Notes: generated by a model not told the origin, from the letters alone. Positions 16,268 to 25,426 are shown, counted from the first letter of the stretch. The stretch: DNA of 64,000 bases from Pyxidicoccus caerfyrddinensis (GCF_010894405.1 NZ_JAAIYA010000011.1:186001-250000); one strand, 5' to 3'. Numbers and translations are program-made.

Positions 16268-17200
16268 CTAGACCGACCACTCCAGCATGCGCTGCAGCGG
16301 TGCCCGCGCGGCTTCGCGCAGGTCCTCCGGCATCACCAGCTCCGGCGTCCGGTCCTTCATGCAGCGCCACAGCTTCTCCAGCGTGTTCAGCCGCATGTAA
16401 GGGCACTCGTTGCACGCGCAGCCATTGTCCGGAGGTGCGGGGATGAACGTCTTGTGCGGCGCCCCCTTCTTCATCTGGTGGAGGATGCCCGCCTCCGTCA
16501 CCACGATGAACTTCTCCTTCGGGCTCTTCAGCACGTAGTCCAGCAAGCCCTTGGTGGAGCCGATGAAGTCCGCGTGCCGCAGCACCGCCGCCTCGCACTC
16601 CGGATGCGCCACCACCTCCGCCTCCGGATGCTCCACCTTCAGCTGCACCAGCTTCTTCTCGCTGAAGATTTCATGGACGATGCAGCTGCCCGGCCACAGC
16701 ACCATGTCGCGACCGGTCTGTTTCATCACGTAGCGCCCCAGGTGCTGGTCGGGAGCGAACAGCACCTGCCGGTCCTTCGGCACGTGGTTGACGATTTTCA
16801 CCGCGTTGGAGGACGTGCAGATGACGTCGCTCATCGCCTTCACCGCGGCGGAGCTGTTCACGTAGCTCACCACGAAGGCCCCGGGGTGCTTGTCCTTGAA
16901 GGCCTTGAAGGCCGCCGGCGGGCACCGGTCGGACAGCGAGCAGCCGGCCTTCAGGTCCGGCAGCAGCACCTGACGCGACGGGTTGAGGATTTTCGCCGTC
17001 TCCGCCATGAAGTGCACGCCGCAGAAGACGATGACGTCCGCCTTCGTCGTCGCGGCCGCCTGCGCCAGCGCCAGGCTGTCCCCTACGAAGTCCGCCAGGT
17101 CCTGAACCTCGCTCTCCTGGTAGTAGTGCGCCAGGATGACGGCGTTCATGGAACGCTTGAACTCCTGGATTTCCCTCGCGTAATCCACCTCGGCGCCCAT
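16268..17200 (-). CDS. nadA: Quinolinate synthase
   Basis: A 310-residue quinolinate synthase that condenses iminoaspartate with dihydroxyacetone phosphate to quinolinate in NAD biosynthesis. It opens with NAVILAHYYQ and FVGDSLALAQAA and includes the phosphate/substrate region VFCGVHFMAETAKILNP. The three cysteines for the 4Fe-4S cluster are in VICTSSNAVK, AHPECEAAV and CACNECPYM. Length fits the shorter NadA class. The start is backed by GGGAGGTG upstream on the minus strand. nadB and nadC are not adjacent. It is divergent from the signalling operon that begins at 17556. Confidence 0.96.
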   Translation of the reverse strand: MGAEVDYAREIQEFKRSMNAVILAHYYQESEVQDLADFVGDSLALAQAAATTKADVIVFCGVHFMAETAKILNPSRQVLLPDLKAGCSLSDRCPPAAFKAFKDKHPGAFVVSYVNSSAAVKAMSDVICTSSNAVKIVNHVPKDRQVLFAPDQHLGRYVMKQTGRDMVLWPGSCIVHEIFSEKKLVQLKVEHPEAEVVAHPECEAAVLRHADFIGSTKGLLDYVLKSPKEKFIVVTEAGILHQMKKGAPHKTFIPAPPDNGCACNECPYMRLNTLEKLWRCMKDRTPELVMPEDLREAARAPLQRMLEWSV

Positions 17201-17555
17201 GGCACCTCCCTGGAACCGACATTTAACCGGGTCCGCGAAGGCAGGCCAGGGTGCGGTTTACCCCACTCCCCGAATGGCCGGGCGGCCGTGACTCAGGCTG
17301 CCGGCCCTTAATCGAACATCGCCCCTGTCCTCATGCAGGGCACTCCCTTCCCCGGGAGGTTCGTTAAGATGGCCGCCTGAGCCGGACGCATCGCGTGGCC
17401 TTCGCGCCACTGCGACTGGGGCTTTCGGAAAGCGGGGGATGTGAGCGGGCGCCGTCGGGGATCCCGGCGGGGTCGCAGTGAGCAATTCTCATCCCCGGAC
17501 CTGAGAGGTTGTTTTTCCGGAAGACAGTCTGATGACGCCCGGTGGAGGAGGACAT
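17201..17555. other. Intergenic region between nadA and the PilZ-containing operon
   Basis: A 355-base divergent region without a credible gene. It contains an imperfect GC-rich hairpin (17276-17287 with 17296-17306, loop GTGACTCA) and, at its right edge, GGAGGAGG (17544-17551) that fixes the start of the next gene. No clear promoter boxes are seen; the hairpin lacks a T tract. Confidence 0.6.
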
Positions 17556-19970
17556 ATGACCGTGACGACGCGCGCAGTGCTGGTCGTGCACCCGGATGCG
17601 GAGCGTCGTACGCAGCTTCGGTCCGTGCTGGCGGGTTACGAAATTTTCGAGGCCTCCAACCGCGAGGAAGCGGTCGAATTCCTCAAGAAGGGCGCGCCGG
17701 TGCTGGTGCTCACCCACCCGGACCCCTTCCCCCGGCTGCTGAAGGACCTGGAGCGCCACGCGCCCCGCGCCATCCGCGCAGTGCTGTGTCCCCGGGACAA
17801 CGTCCGCACCCACCACAGCCTCGTGGACGTGGCGGCGGCCGGACACATGTTCTTCACCCTCGACGACGAGCCCTCGCCCGCGCTGCGCCGCGCCGTGCTG
17901 GATATCCTGGAGCTGCGCGAGTCCGAGCGCCGCGTGCCGCAGGGCACGCTGGAGGCGCGCTTCGTGGCGGACGGCACCCCGTTCCGCGCCGAGCTGCTCG
18001 ACGTGGGCACCGGCGGCCTGGGCCTGCGCCTGGAGCCCAGCGTCCGGATTGAGCGGCTGACGCCGGGCACGGAGCTGGAGGGCCTCCAGGTGTTCCGGAG
18101 CAACGCGCTGGTGCTGCGCGCCGGCCATGCCACGGTGCGCATGGTGCGCCCGCTGCGAGCGCAGGAGGGCGGCGGCTTCCAACTGGGCGTGTCCCTGGAG
18201 AAGCCCATGGAGCACACGCGCACCACGCCCACGCCGCTGCTGCAGGACGCGGTGCGCATCCGCGGCCTCCTGCGCCGCGCGGTGCGCGCGGGCGTGGGCT
18301 TCGGCCTGCGCACGCACGAGGGCAACCGGCTGGTGGACTTCGCCAGCGCGGAGGTGCACCCGGAGGCGTCGCGGCTGGTGCTCCGCGAGCAGACGCGGCC
18401 CGGCGGGCTGTTCCACCCCGGTGACGTGGTGCAGCTGTGTCTGGACTTCGGCGGCGTCTGCCACGTGGGCACCACGGCCGTGCTGTCGGTGGAGGAGCAC
18501 CAGGTGGAGGTGGCCCTGCCGCGCTCCCTGAGCCTGCACCACCGCCGCAACAGCCTGCGCTTCCGCTCCACCGCGGAGCGGCCCTTCGCCGTGTCCTTCG
18601 ACTCCCCCCTCACCGGGGAGTCGCTCTACCGGCCGCTGCTGGATTTGCACACCGGCGGCTTCGCCTTCCCCTTCGACGCCGGCCACGAGGTCTTCCCCGC
18701 CGGGCTGGTGCTGGACGAGGTGACGCTGCACCTGCCGGACGGCACGCGCTCACGCTGCCGCGCCCAGGTGCAGGACACCGGGCAGCTCACCGTCGCCGAC
18801 GAGAATGGCGGCATGAATCGCCCCCGCCGCTGCGGTGTGCGCATCCTCGAGCTGGCCCCGGAGGCGCGCACCGCCATCCTGGACGCCTTCATCCAGGCGC
18901 GCTGCCCGGACGCGCGCGACGGCTCGGAGCTGGCCTTCCCGGACATCTGGGACCTCTTCCGCGCGGCCGAGGTGCGCTTCCCGGACTACCCGTACCATGA
19001 CGGTCCGCCGCAAGAGGCGCTGATGGCGTCCCACCGGGCGCTGGGCAACGGCACCCACGGGCTGTCCAAGGCCATCGTCTACCAGCGCGAGGGCCGGCTC
19101 TACGGCCACATCTCCGGCCTGCGCATCTACTCGAAGACGTGGCTGTCCCAGCACCTGGTGGTGCGGCCGGGCTACCACCGCCACGAGTCCATCTCCCAGG
19201 AGCTGGTGGCCCTGGCGGCCGACTACGCGGAGAGCCTGGAGGACGTGGAGTACCTGCGCGCCCTCTGGCGCTGCCGCAACCGGTGGACGTCGCGCATCTA
19301 CGGCGCCATCGCCAGCCGCCTGGAGCGCCCGGGCCTGAGCTGCCTGCACGCCTTCACCCCCTGCCGGCTGCCGGTGGACGCGGCGCTGCCGCCGCCGCGC
19401 GAGGATTTGCGCGTGCGCCCGGCGGAGACGTCCGACTTGCGCTGGCTGGAGCAGCACCTGCGCGAGACGGAGGACGTGGTCCGCCTGCGCAGCTCGGACC
19501 TGGTGGAGGGGGAGATGTCGCTGGGCACGCTCGGCGGCCGCTACACCGACGCGGGCCTGCGCCGCTCGCGCACCATCGCCATGGTGGAGGGCCGCGAGGG
19601 CCCACAGGGCTTCGTCCTCATGGAGGACTCCAGCCCGGGCCTCTTCTGGGCCGAGTGGTACAACGCCTTCTCGCTCGTCATGGTGGAGAAGGACGCCCAG
19701 GAAGCGGACGCGGTGCGCCGCGCCCTGGTGACGCACGCGGTGGCGGACTCGGCCCGGCGCGGCCGCACCACCGCGGAGTGCCTGGCCACGGACGCGGACC
19801 TGCCCTCGCTGGAGGGGCTGGGCTTCCACAACCTCGGCAAGGTGATGGAGTTCACCGCGCATCGCCGGCTGGTGCGCGACTGGAACGCCTACCTGCTCGC
19901 CGTCTTCGAGCGGCTGGCCGCCAATCCGCGCGGCACCGTCAAACTGGACGACAAGGACATCGCGGCATGA
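17556..19970 (+). CDS. Pseudo-receiver / PilZ-like / acetyltransferase-like signalling protein
   Basis: An 804-residue multidomain protein. Residues 5-125 resemble a response-regulator receiver, but the acidic pair is replaced (VVHPD) and the phospho-acceptor Asp is Thr/His (LVLTHPDP), so it should not be phosphorylated. A PilZ-like segment follows (LLDVGTGGLGLRL). Next comes a YcgR-like unit with an RxxxR motif (HHRRNSLRF, about residue 330) and LDLHTGGFAF in place of the usual (D/N)xSxxG, so c-di-GMP binding is possible but not assured. The C-terminal 200 residues (VRPAETSDLRWLEQHL...SLEGLGFHNLGKVMEF) look GNAT-like. The ATG at 17556 follows GGAGGAGG. Its stop overlaps the next start (ATGA), so the genes are translationally coupled. 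Confidence 0.82.
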   Translation: MTVTTRAVLVVHPDAERRTQLRSVLAGYEIFEASNREEAVEFLKKGAPVLVLTHPDPFPRLLKDLERHAPRAIRAVLCPRDNVRTHHSLVDVAAAGHMFFTLDDEPSPALRRAVLDILELRESERRVPQGTLEARFVADGTPFRAELLDVGTGGLGLRLEPSVRIERLTPGTELEGLQVFRSNALVLRAGHATVRMVRPLRAQEGGGFQLGVSLEKPMEHTRTTPTPLLQDAVRIRGLLRRAVRAGVGFGLRTHEGNRLVDFASAEVHPEASRLVLREQTRPGGLFHPGDVVQLCLDFGGVCHVGTTAVLSVEEHQVEVALPRSLSLHHRRNSLRFRSTAERPFAVSFDSPLTGESLYRPLLDLHTGGFAFPFDAGHEVFPAGLVLDEVTLHLPDGTRSRCRAQVQDTGQLTVADENGGMNRPRRCGVRILELAPEARTAILDAFIQARCPDARDGSELAFPDIWDLFRAAEVRFPDYPYHDGPPQEALMASHRALGNGTHGLSKAIVYQREGRLYGHISGLRIYSKTWLSQHLVVRPGYHRHESISQELVALAADYAESLEDVEYLRALWRCRNRWTSRIYGAIASRLERPGLSCLHAFTPCRLPVDAALPPPREDLRVRPAETSDLRWLEQHLRETEDVVRLRSSDLVEGEMSLGTLGGRYTDAGLRRSRTIAMVEGREGPQGFVLMEDSSPGLFWAEWYNAFSLVMVEKDAQEADAVRRALVTHAVADSARRGRTTAECLATDADLPSLEGLGFHNLGKVMEFTAHRRLVRDWNAYLLAVFERLAANPRGTVKLDDKDIAA

Positions 19971-20755
19971 CCTACCTCATGCAGTCGGACGAGGAGGTGC
20001 GGCGCCTGAAGGCCCAGGCGAGCGCCAACTCCTATGCGGACCGGCTGCGGCTGACGGGACTTTCGCCGGGGCAGGTGGCGCTCGACGCCGGCTGCGGGCC
20101 GGGCATCATCACCTCGGAGATGCTGGACGTGGTGGGGCCTTCCGGGCGGGTGGTGGCCATTGAACCGCTCGCCGCGCACTTCGAGGCGGCGCGCGCGCTG
20201 CTCTCCGGGCGCCCCAACGTGGAGGTGCTCCAGGGCGCGTTGCCGGACACGAAGCTGCCTTCCAGCCACTTCGACTACGTCTGGTGCCAGTACGTCTTCG
20301 AGTACCTGCACGAGCCGATGCCCGCGCTGGAGGAATTGGTGCGGGTGGCGAAGCCCGGCGGCCGGGTGGTGGTGGCCGACATCGACGGGGTGGGGCTGTG
20401 GAACTGGCCTTACCCGGAAGACCTGGAACAGGAGAGCCAGAAGCTGCTCCTGGCCCTGCGCGAGGCCCGCTTCGACCTGCACGCCGGGCGGAAGATGTTC
20501 CACCTCTTCCGCAAGGTGGGGCTGGCGGACCTGCGCGTGCACGTCTCACCCTTCTACGTGGCGGCGGGCCCGGTGGACGCGCGGCTGCACGAGGACTGGG
20601 TCATCCGCTTCCGCACCCTGCGTCCGCTGGCGGAGCGGTTCTTCGGGGGCGCGCAGCCCTATGACACCTTCTGCCAGCGCTTCCTCGCCCTCCTGGATGA
20701 CCCCGACACCCTCAAATATGCGATGGTGTTGACCACGGAAGGAGTGAAGCGTTGA
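19967..20755 (+). CDS. SAM-dependent methyltransferase of the coupled signalling operon
   Basis: A 262-residue class I methyltransferase. Motif I is VALDAGCGPGIITSEML (from about residue 37), with VVAIEPLAAHFEAA after it, then SHFDYVWCQYVFEYLHEP and RVAKPGGRVVVADID. This is the UbiE/Methyltransf_11 fold; the C-terminal 110 residues look like substrate-binding helices. Substrate unknown. It starts in an ATGA overlap with the PilZ-containing gene and ends in a TTGA overlap with the histidine kinase gene, so the three products should be made together. A role modifying a signalling partner, rather than general metabolism, is inference from this coupling. Confidence 0.88.
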   Translation: MTYLMQSDEEVRRLKAQASANSYADRLRLTGLSPGQVALDAGCGPGIITSEMLDVVGPSGRVVAIEPLAAHFEAARALLSGRPNVEVLQGALPDTKLPSSHFDYVWCQYVFEYLHEPMPALEELVRVAKPGGRVVVADIDGVGLWNWPYPEDLEQESQKLLLALREARFDLHAGRKMFHLFRKVGLADLRVHVSPFYVAAGPVDARLHEDWVIRFRTLRPLAERFFGGAQPYDTFCQRFLALLDDPDTLKYAMVLTTEGVKR

Positions 20756-23667
20756 CCGTCCCCGCGGACCTGGCGACCGCACCGCCAGCCCCCGACACGC
20801 CCGAGATCAGCGTCAGGATGTTTCGCGCCCTGCTGCTGCACTACGAGCGCACGTACGGGCGCGAGCGGCTGCAGCGCGTCTGGCGCCGCGAGGGACTGCC
20901 GCTGTCGCTGGAGTACGTGGAGACGCTCACCAACTTCGTCTCGCTGGACTTCACCGAGCGCCTCTTCGACGTGTTGGACCGCGACTCGGGGGACCCGGAC
21001 TTCATCACCAAGGCGGGCCGCCGCATCGCCAGCCCGGAAGCGGTGGGCTTCCTCTTCTACATGATGAAGGCGGTGGCCACCCCGCGCAGCGTCTACGAGC
21101 GCGCGCTGGAGCTGGACCACACCTACAACCGCGTGGGCGGCTTCCGCATCCTGCAGATGGCCGACTCGTGGGTGAAGGTGCAGTACTCCAGCCGCATCCG
21201 CGAGAGCAACCGCAACCTCTGCCGCACGCGCCAGGCCAACCTCGCCGCGTTCCCCACCGTCTGGAACCTGCCCCTCGCGGATGTGAAGGAGCTCCAGTGC
21301 CAGGTGGAGGGGGCGCCCTGTTGCGAGTACGAGTGCCATTGGCAGAACCTGCCGCCCCTGGCCTGGCGCTTCGCCGCGGGCGGCCTGGTGGGGATGCTGG
21401 GTGGCCTGGCCTGCGGGGCGTTGGACTGGGCGCCGCCCGTGTTCGCCGTCACCGCCCTGGGCATGGCGGGCGTCGCCGTGGGGACGTGGCTGGACACGCG
21501 CGGGGCCCTCCTGCGCAAGGACGCGCTGCTGTCCGAGCAGCACCAGGGCCTGCGCACCTCGCTGGAGGACTTGCAGCGGCGCAACGAGGAAATCTTTCGC
21601 GCCAACGTGGCCCTGGAGGACCGCGTCGCCGAGCGCACCCAGGCGCTGTCCGAGGCCAACGCCAAGCTGGAGCTGTCGCTCTCCCGGCAGCAGGAGCTGG
21701 ACAGGCTCAAGAGCGAGTTCTTCGACAACGTGAGCCATGAGCTGCGCACGCCGCTCACCCTCATCCTGCTGACGCTGGAGTCGCTGGAGAAGCGCGCGGA
21801 GGGGCTGCCGGCGGTGGTGGAGCAGCACGTGTCCACCATGGAGCGCAGCGCGCAGCGACTGCTGCGGCTCATCAACAACCTGCTCGACCTGGCCCAGCTG
21901 GAGTCCGGCAAGGCGCGGCTGCGCTACCAGCCGCTGGAGCTGCACGGCTTCTTGAGCTCGGTGCTGCCGCCCTTCTTCACCATGGCGGAGCGGCAGGGCG
22001 TGTGGCTGAAGCTGGAGGGCCAGGTGCTGACGCCCGTCCAGGTGGACCACGAGCGCATCGACATCGTCTTCCAGAACCTGCTCTCCAACGCGCTCAAGTT
22101 CACCCAGAAGGGCGGGGTGACGGTGCGCGTGAGCGAGGACGCGACGGACGTGCACGTGGAGGTGGAGGACACCGGCCAGGGCATCTCCCAGCAGGACTGC
22201 GCCGTCATCTTCGACCGCTTCGCCCAGGCGGACAACAGCGGCACCCGGCGCTTCGGCGGCACCGGCATCGGCCTGGCGCTGGTGAAGGAGACGCTGGAGC
22301 TGCACTCGGGCGGCATCACCGTGAAGAGCGAGCTGGGCAAGGGCTCCACCTTCCACGTCCGGCTGCCCAAGGGCTCGGCCCACATCCGCGAGGACTTGCG
22401 CGAGCGGCGCCGGGCGGACGCCGTCGTTCCGGTGCGCAGGGATCGCCGCACCTCCGGAGCCTTCCCCGCGCTGGAGACGGGCGGCCCGGCCGGCACCGTC
22501 TCCTCGTCCGCGCCCGGGAGGGACCACGCGGGCCCCAGGCCCGATGCGCCCCGCGTGCTGGTGGTGGAGGACGACGCCGAAATCCGCAGGTTCGTCACCG
22601 GCCTGTTGTCCCAGCACTACCAGGTGCTGGAGGCCGTCAACGGCGAGGAGGGCCGGCAGCGCGCGCTGACGGAGCGGCCGCACCTCATCGTCTCCGACGT
22701 GATGATGCCCGTGCTCTCCGGCCTGCAGATGCTGGTGGCGCTGCGCGCCGACTCGCGCACGGTGGACATCCCCATCATCCTCCTCACCGCGCGGCAGGAG
22801 GTGTCCGCGAAGGTGGAGGCCCTGGGCACTGGCGCCAATGACTACCTGGGCAAGCCCTTCAGCCCGCGCGAACTGCTGGCGCGCATCGAAACCCAGCTGC
22901 GCCTGCGCGAGGCGGCGGTGCGCGCGGCGGAGAACGAGCGGCTGGCGGCCATCGGCCTGCTCACCTCCGGCTTCGCGCACGAGGTGCGCAACCCGCTCAA
23001 CGGGCTGATGAACGCGCTGCAGCCGCTCAAGGACATGATGGCCGGCGGGCCCGAGGAAGGGGACATGGGCAAGGCCATGCTGGAGGTGGTGGAGGAGTGC
23101 GGCCAGCGCATCCGCCACCTGGCCGAGTCCCTGCTCTCCTTCACCCGCACCAGCGACACGCCGGTGGCGCTGTCCCTGGACGCGTCGCTGGAGTCCACGC
23201 TGAGCGTCCTGGCGTGGAAGGTGCCCTCCGGCGTGACGGTGGAGCGCGCCTACCAGTGCACGGAGATGCTGCTGGGAGACCCGGGCACCCTCAACCAGGT
23301 GTGGCTCAACCTGCTCGACAACGCCCTCAAGGCCGTGGGCGAGCACGGCCGGGTGAAGGTGGCCACGTTGTGCCGCGGCGACGAGGCGGTGGTCACCATC
23401 AGCGACGACGGGGTGGGCATCCGCAAGGAAGACATGGAGCGCCTCTTCCAGCCCTTCTTCTCCACCCGCGCGGCGGGGGAGGGGACGGGCCTGGGCCTGG
23501 CGCTCAGCCGTCGCATCATCCTGCGTCATGGCGGGCTCATCTCCCTCACCAGCGCGCCCGGCGAGGGCACCCAGGTGGAGGTCCGCCTGCCTTTGCGTCC
23601 CCCGACCGTCACTCCGAACGGGCACTCCGAGCCCGCCCCGGAGCAGCGCGTCGGACGCCTGGGCTGA
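20752..23667 (+). CDS. Hybrid histidine kinase: sensor - kinase - receiver - kinase
   Basis: A 971-residue hybrid. Residues about 20-200 form a sensor domain ending in QCQVEGAPCCEYECHW, like the Cys-rich end of V4R/heme-NO-binding-like sensors. Two short hydrophobic stretches (about 205-248) and a coiled coil (about 260-315) follow. Kinase 1 has SHELRTPL (His329) with a full HATPase (NLLSNALKFT, DTGQGI, GTGIGLAL). A receiver has phospho-acceptor Asp649 in SDVMMP and Lys in GKPF. Kinase 2 has FAHEVRNPLNG (His743) with its own HATPase (NLLDNALKAV, DDGVGI, GTGLGLAL). All catalytic motifs look intact. The TTG start overlaps the methyltransferase stop. No separate output regulator is adjacent, so the pseudo-receiver protein upstream is a natural candidate partner. 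Confidence 0.9.
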   Translation: MTVPADLATAPPAPDTPEISVRMFRALLLHYERTYGRERLQRVWRREGLPLSLEYVETLTNFVSLDFTERLFDVLDRDSGDPDFITKAGRRIASPEAVGFLFYMMKAVATPRSVYERALELDHTYNRVGGFRILQMADSWVKVQYSSRIRESNRNLCRTRQANLAAFPTVWNLPLADVKELQCQVEGAPCCEYECHWQNLPPLAWRFAAGGLVGMLGGLACGALDWAPPVFAVTALGMAGVAVGTWLDTRGALLRKDALLSEQHQGLRTSLEDLQRRNEEIFRANVALEDRVAERTQALSEANAKLELSLSRQQELDRLKSEFFDNVSHELRTPLTLILLTLESLEKRAEGLPAVVEQHVSTMERSAQRLLRLINNLLDLAQLESGKARLRYQPLELHGFLSSVLPPFFTMAERQGVWLKLEGQVLTPVQVDHERIDIVFQNLLSNALKFTQKGGVTVRVSEDATDVHVEVEDTGQGISQQDCAVIFDRFAQADNSGTRRFGGTGIGLALVKETLELHSGGITVKSELGKGSTFHVRLPKGSAHIREDLRERRRADAVVPVRRDRRTSGAFPALETGGPAGTVSSSAPGRDHAGPRPDAPRVLVVEDDAEIRRFVTGLLSQHYQVLEAVNGEEGRQRALTERPHLIVSDVMMPVLSGLQMLVALRADSRTVDIPIILLTARQEVSAKVEALGTGANDYLGKPFSPRELLARIETQLRLREAAVRAAENERLAAIGLLTSGFAHEVRNPLNGLMNALQPLKDMMAGGPEEGDMGKAMLEVVEECGQRIRHLAESLLSFTRTSDTPVALSLDASLESTLSVLAWKVPSGVTVERAYQCTEMLLGDPGTLNQVWLNLLDNALKAVGEHGRVKVATLCRGDEAVVTISDDGVGIRKEDMERLFQPFFSTRAAGEGTGLGLALSRRIILRHGGLISLTSAPGEGTQVEVRLPLRPPTVTPNGHSEPAPEQRVGRLG

Positions 23668-23828
23668 GCCGGCCGCCAACGCCCGCCTGCCCGGACCGGC
23701 AGTAGGGTTGCCCATTCAGTGAGTAGGGAATTCTCCGTGTCCCCAGGTGTCCTCCTGGGCACGGCCAGCGTGTCTGCTACAGTCACGCCTCTTTTCCGTT
23801 ACACCCCTCCTTTCAAGGAAACCACGGC

Positions 23829-25403
23829 ATGCAAGCCACCGACGCCGCGGGCGCCGCCCGCAAGGGCCACCCCCGAGGGCTCTACCTCCTGTTCTTCACC
23901 GAGATGTGGGAGCGCATGTCCTATTACGGCATGCGCGGCCTGCTGGTGCTCTTCCTCACCGACAAGGTCGCGGGCTGGGGCTGGACGACGGGGAACGCGC
24001 TCTCGCTCTACGGCACGTACACGGGCCTCGTGTACCTGACGCCAATTGCAGGTGGCTACATCGCCGACAACCTCATCGGGCAGCGCAAGGCCGTGGTCTT
24101 CGGCGGCACGCTGATGATGATTGGCCATCTATTGCTCGCACTGCCCGGGCAGGCCGTCTTCTTCACGGGGCTCGGTTTCCTGATCGCCGGCAACGGCTTC
24201 TTCAAGCCCAACATCTCCACCATGGTGGGTGGCCTGTACGAGCCGGGTGACGGCCGCCGCGACGGCGCCTTCACCATCTTCTACATGGGCATCAACCTGG
24301 GCGCGGTGCTGGGCAACTTCATCTGCGGCACCCTGGGCGAGAAGGTCGGCTGGCACTGGGGCTTCGGCGCCGCCGGCGTGGGCATGTTCCTGGGCCTCGT
24401 CACGTTCCTCGCGCTGAGCCGCGGCCTGCTCGGCAAGGTGGGCCTGACGCCCGAGAAGACGGACGCCGAGCGCCGCGAGGCGTGGCGCCGGGTGGGGATG
24501 TACGCGGTGTCCATCGCCATCGCCGTTGGCGTCTTCTACGGCCTGGCCGCCCTGGTGCCGTCGCTCGCCGAGGACACGGCCGTGGCCACGCTGGTGCGCT
24601 TCATCGCCGCGGGCGCGGTGTTCGCGGTCGGCGCGGTCATGGGCAACAACGTGCTGAACAAGGGCCAGAGCGCGGCTGAGGCGCAGGCCGGCGCGCTGAC
24701 GAAGCAGGAACGCGACCGCGTCATCTCCATCTTCATCATCGCCATCTTCGTCGTCCTCTTCTGGATGGGCTTCGAGCAGGCCGGCGGCCTGATGAACCTC
24801 TACACGGACCAGAAGGTGGACCGCGGCCTGTTCGGCTGGCAGATCCCCACGACCTGGTTCCAGAACTTCAACTCCGCGTTCATCGTGATGCTCGCCCCGC
24901 TCATGGCGGCGCTCTGGAGCCGGCTCGCCGCGAAGGGCAAGGACCCGAACGTGGCGGTGAAGATGGCGTTCGGCCTCATCTTCATGGGCCTGGGCTTCCT
25001 CTTCATGGTGGGCGCCTCGCGCGAGAGCGCGCTGATGGGCAAGGCGGCCGCCTGGTGGGTCATCATGGCGTACCTCTTCCACACCGTGGGCGAGCTGTGC
25101 CTCTCTCCGGTGGGCCTGTCCATGGTGACCAAGGTCGCCCCGGCGCGGATGGTGAGCGCGATGATGGGCGTGTGGTTCCTCGCCAACGCGGCGGCCAACA
25201 AGCTGTCCGGCGTCGTGGGCGGCTACAGCGAGCAGATGGGCGAGTTCAACGTGTTCCTCTCGCTCGTCGCGGTGGGCGTGCTGGGCGGCGGCCTCCTGTG
25301 GGCGCTCAGCGGCAAGGTGAAGTCGCTCATGCACGGCACGGACGAGGTGAAGCCCGCCGCGCCCGCCACCAACACGCAGGGCGGCTCCGTGGCCGCGGCC
25401 TGA
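23829..25403 (+). CDS. POT-family proton-coupled oligopeptide transporter
   Basis: A 524-residue member of the proton-dependent oligopeptide transporter family. The signature EMWERMSYYGMRGLLVLFLT (ExxERxxYYG) opens the first helix, and the family's FYMGINLGAVLGNF follows in the fifth. About 14 hydrophobic helices fit the bacterial DtpT/YdgR type, with an extra pair in the middle. It imports di- and tripeptides with protons across the inner membrane, apt for a predatory or proteolytic bacterium. AAGGAA precedes the ATG. It converges with a second POT gene; the two share a bidirectional terminator. Confidence 0.93.
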   Translation: MQATDAAGAARKGHPRGLYLLFFTEMWERMSYYGMRGLLVLFLTDKVAGWGWTTGNALSLYGTYTGLVYLTPIAGGYIADNLIGQRKAVVFGGTLMMIGHLLLALPGQAVFFTGLGFLIAGNGFFKPNISTMVGGLYEPGDGRRDGAFTIFYMGINLGAVLGNFICGTLGEKVGWHWGFGAAGVGMFLGLVTFLALSRGLLGKVGLTPEKTDAERREAWRRVGMYAVSIAIAVGVFYGLAALVPSLAEDTAVATLVRFIAAGAVFAVGAVMGNNVLNKGQSAAEAQAGALTKQERDRVISIFIIAIFVVLFWMGFEQAGGLMNLYTDQKVDRGLFGWQIPTTWFQNFNSAFIVMLAPLMAALWSRLAAKGKDPNVAVKMAFGLIFMGLGFLFMVGASRESALMGKAAAWWVIMAYLFHTVGELCLSPVGLSMVTKVAPARMVSAMMGVWFLANAAANKLSGVVGGYSEQMGEFNVFLSLVAVGVLGGGLLWALSGKVKSLMHGTDEVKPAAPATNTQGGSVAAA

Positions 25404-25426
25404 GCCACGGCTTCCGCTTCAAATGA

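Noticed and set aside
17276..17306. GC-rich hairpin upstream of nadA considered as a riboswitch or terminator
   Set aside because: It is imperfect, has no T tract, and does not match a NAD-related riboswitch pattern that I know; kept only as a note in the intergenic entry.
20659..23715. A 1018-codon open frame antisense to the hybrid kinase
   Set aside because: Such long antisense frames are a by-product of 70% GC with strong third-position bias. The translation is His/Gln/Arg/Ala-rich without domains, while the plus strand encodes clear kinase and receiver motifs.
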